Of a stretch of 64,000 nt of DNA, positions 62,625 to 64,000 are shown one piece after another (within the stretch, counting starts at the first letter, position 1; each line of letters begins with the position of its first letter). The stretch comes from Jeotgalibacillus aurantiacus (lineage in GTDB: Bacteria; Bacillota; Bacilli; Bacillales; Jeotgalibacillaceae). The stretch covers positions 59,104-123,103 of the forward strand of contig NZ_JACNMS010000007.1 in assembly GCF_020595125.1 (NCBI RefSeq), read 5' to 3'. Under the pieces are notes generated by a model. It ran no database searches and had not been told where the DNA came from. It worked only from the letters and a program-made list of their open reading frames with translations. The position numbers and the translations under genes were made by a program.

Positions 62625-62696
62625 GCCCTCGTAGTTTAATGGATATGACGCAAGATTCCGGTTCTTGAGATAGGGGTTCGATTCCCTTCGAGGGCG
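62625..62696 (+). tRNA. tRNA-Arg (anticodon CCG)
   Basis: 72 nt. Acceptor GCCCTCG/CGAGGGC, anticodon arm CAAGA-TTCCGGT-TCTTG (anticodon CCG), T arm with GGTTCGATTCC, discriminator G. CCA is not encoded. An inverted repeat TTTTGATG/CATCAAAA follows (about 62719-62745). Confidence 0.95.
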
Positions 62697-62943
62697 TTTG
62701 GTAACAATTTTGATATGATTTTGATGAAATGAAATTACATCAAAACGTTGTTAAATCAATGTTCTTTTGACTACATGTCAAGGGAACATTTTTATTTTAT
62801 AGCTTTGGTTTTAAAGTTTTACTACACATTGCACTACACAAATATAGCTGTTCAATTGCATTGACATTTATATAGAAGAAACTGAAACTAATCCACCTCT
62901 ATTAATGTATACTATTGGTAAATACATAAAGGGGGTTTTCGTT

Positions 62944-63417
62944 ATGAAACGAGGTTTAATTTTGTTGTTGCTTTCGTTTACATTAGTAGCTTGTTCTGGG
63001 GAAACTGAAACATCTACTGCTGAATCAGAAACAGCAGCATCATTGCCAGACGTTCCTGTTGATGTGATCGCTTTGGCAGAAAAGATGAAATACGATGTTG
63101 ATACGCTAGAAGTTAATGAGGATGATACTGGTTTTAACATTCGACTTGAAGATCATAATTTGATTGCGAATATGGATAGTGCTGGTGAGTTAAGTGGATA
63201 CTCAGTGACTACAAGTAATCCTGTAAATATTACGCTTCTCTTAGCTTCTTTGGAAGAAGGTCCACCTGTGGTTACTGATGAGGTCACAAGACTACTGAGT
63301 GAATCAGTTAGTACTTTTGAATACAATGGAGAGATAGAAGGGTATGAAGTTAAGGTAAATTATATTGATGATGCTCCTGAAGGTTTTCAATATCTTGCAT
63401 TTCTCTACGCAAAGTAA
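62944..63417 (+). CDS. Hypothetical lipoprotein
   Basis: 157 residues. Lipoprotein signal KRGLILLLLSFTLVAC with lipidated cysteine at about residue 17, an STAESETAAS linker, then an acidic domain of unknown family. AAGGGGG precedes the ATG. Richer in A+T than the core genes around it and placed directly after a tRNA, as accessory genes often are. Confidence 0.75.
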   Translation: MKRGLILLLLSFTLVACSGETETSTAESETAASLPDVPVDVIALAEKMKYDVDTLEVNEDDTGFNIRLEDHNLIANMDSAGELSGYSVTTSNPVNITLLLASLEEGPPVVTDEVTRLLSESVSTFEYNGEIEGYEVKVNYIDDAPEGFQYLAFLYAK

Positions 63418-63446
63418 TCTCCTCATTTATGAGGAGATCTTTTTTA
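63417..63446 (+). terminator. Terminator shared by the lipoprotein and convergent yolD genes
   Basis: ATCTCCTCA/TGAGGAGAT stem, 4-nt loop, T6 on the plus strand. Confidence 0.88.
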
Positions 63447-63785
63447 TATAAATTCTATACCCACGACATCATCGAATTTTATCTTTCGGTTAAACAACTC
63501 ATCCGTATCCATCGTTATGTGACGATCCATATAGTTGATGTTCGTTACCCGGCCCCGGATCTTCTCACGTTTTATCTTTTCGTGTACATGGAGATCAATC
63601 GTTTGATGCTGCTCACATGACTCCTCAATAGACATAAATATTTGCTCCATAACCTGCTCATCCATGATCGGCTTTTCTTCTGCCTCGTATTCATTTTTCA
63701 GATAATCTTTAAGCATAGCAACATGCTCTGGCATCATCATACTGGTCCACTTGATCGTGCCGCGGTCTTTCCCATTGCTGTCCAA
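63444..63785 (-). CDS. YolD-like family protein
   Basis: 113 residues with the YolD pattern: RGTIKWTSMMMPEHV at the N-terminus, a helical centre, then GRVTNINYMDRHITM. YolD-like proteins often accompany UvrX-type polymerases on mobile or SOS-linked loci; function unknown. TTG start at 63785, with GGCGGTGAT upstream, directly abutting the stop of the preceding gene, so translation is coupled. Confidence 0.82.
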   Translation of the reverse strand: MDSNGKDRGTIKWTSMMMPEHVAMLKDYLKNEYEAEEKPIMDEQVMEQIFMSIEESCEQHQTIDLHVHEKIKREKIRGRVTNINYMDRHITMDTDELFNRKIKFDDVVGIEFI

Positions 63786-64000
63786 TTAAATCACCGCCCG
63801 CTCCTTTTTAATGACAGGAACAACTGAAAGGATGCTCTCATAATGAAAAGTACGAACAGCACCGCGTTTCATGCAGAAAGCCGTAAATGAGTTCTCGCCC
63901 AACTGCCTGATCTTGATCCTCCGCTCCGAACATAAGCCTGTTTTGTCCATATAGATCATCTTAACGGTATGTCCCTGCTGCCTATACTTGAAGAGCTTTT
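63786..64000 (-). CDS. C-terminal part of a WYL-like domain protein, 5' end outside window
   Basis: About 71 codons before the stop at 63786-63788. The readable part (VKMIYMDKTGLCSERRIKI then CMKRGAVRTFHYESILSV) resembles the end of a WYL domain, a ligand- or nucleic-acid-sensing module. Family assignment rests on pattern only. It ends one base before the yolD start. Confidence 0.5.
   Translation of the reverse strand, partial: KLFKYRQQGHTVKMIYMDKTGLCSERRIKIRQLGENSFTAFCMKRGAVRTFHYESILSVVPVIKKERAVI

Overview
The window reads as chromosomal DNA of a low-to-moderate GC, endospore-forming member of Bacillales (Bacillaceae or Caryophanaceae type). The evidence is the B. subtilis-like gene order in long blocks (yunB-yunD-yunE-yunF; sufCDSUB; metNIQ-yusE-yusF-gcvH-yusI-fadNAE-proline dehydrogenase-coat genes-yusU-yusV; secG-carboxylesterase-rnr-smpB-ssrA; cggR-gapA-pgk-tpiA-gpmI-eno; clpP-tRNA-Arg), AGGAGG-type ribosome binding sites, sporulation genes (yunB, CotF-type coat genes), and Gram-positive regulators and sites (CggR, CtsR, FadR, Fur, CcpA-type cre, SAM and lysine riboswitches). 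The species cannot be named from sequence alone; a Jeotgalibacillus-like genus is a guess.

Layout. 1-8.3 kb: a truncated sodium symporter, an NhaC-family transporter behind a lysine riboswitch, yunB, an HD-GYP c-di-GMP phosphodiesterase, yunD, yunE, yunF. 8.8-14 kb: the SUF iron-sulfur operon. 14-18.1 kb: a small gene, a nested repeat array, and the methionine ABC transporter under a SAM riboswitch. 18.2-21.4 kb: thioredoxin-like, TOPRIM, gcvH, Spx/ArsC-like, ArsR regulator and short-chain dehydrogenase. 21.5-28.6 kb: fadNAE beta-oxidation and proline dehydrogenase. 28.8-32.2 kb: coat proteins, YusU, siderophore ABC ATPase with Fur boxes, thioredoxin and HAD hydrolase. 32.5-45.2 kb: RND pump, sortase with an extra C-terminal domain, AGCS symporter, DsbA-like protein, S66 peptidase, ilvD, YjbQ, EamA transporter, PilZ protein. 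45.5-50.1 kb: trans-translation (ssrA, smpB), RNase R, esterase, SecG. 50.3-52.5 kb: drug-type ABC exporter and a DUF1540 miniprotein. 52.9-60.5 kb: the lower-glycolysis operon under CggR. 60.5-64 kb: a second nested repeat array, clpP, tRNA-Arg(CCG) and a small accessory segment (lipoprotein, YolD, partial WYL-like).

Genes work together in clear units: Fe-S assembly; methionine import; fatty-acid degradation induced through FadR; triose-phosphate glycolysis repressed by CggR; ribosome rescue plus RNA decay; c-di-GMP turnover (HD-GYP) and sensing (PilZ).

The most unusual content is non-coding. First, ten copies of a GC-rich fold-back element share a conserved core, but their outer arms differ at every locus while remaining self-complementary. 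Second, seven intergenic loci hold imperfect tandem repeats with an exact 21-bp period; two of these are built into higher-order units of about 200 and exactly 175 bp. No CRISPR, rRNA, transposase or intact prophage was seen.
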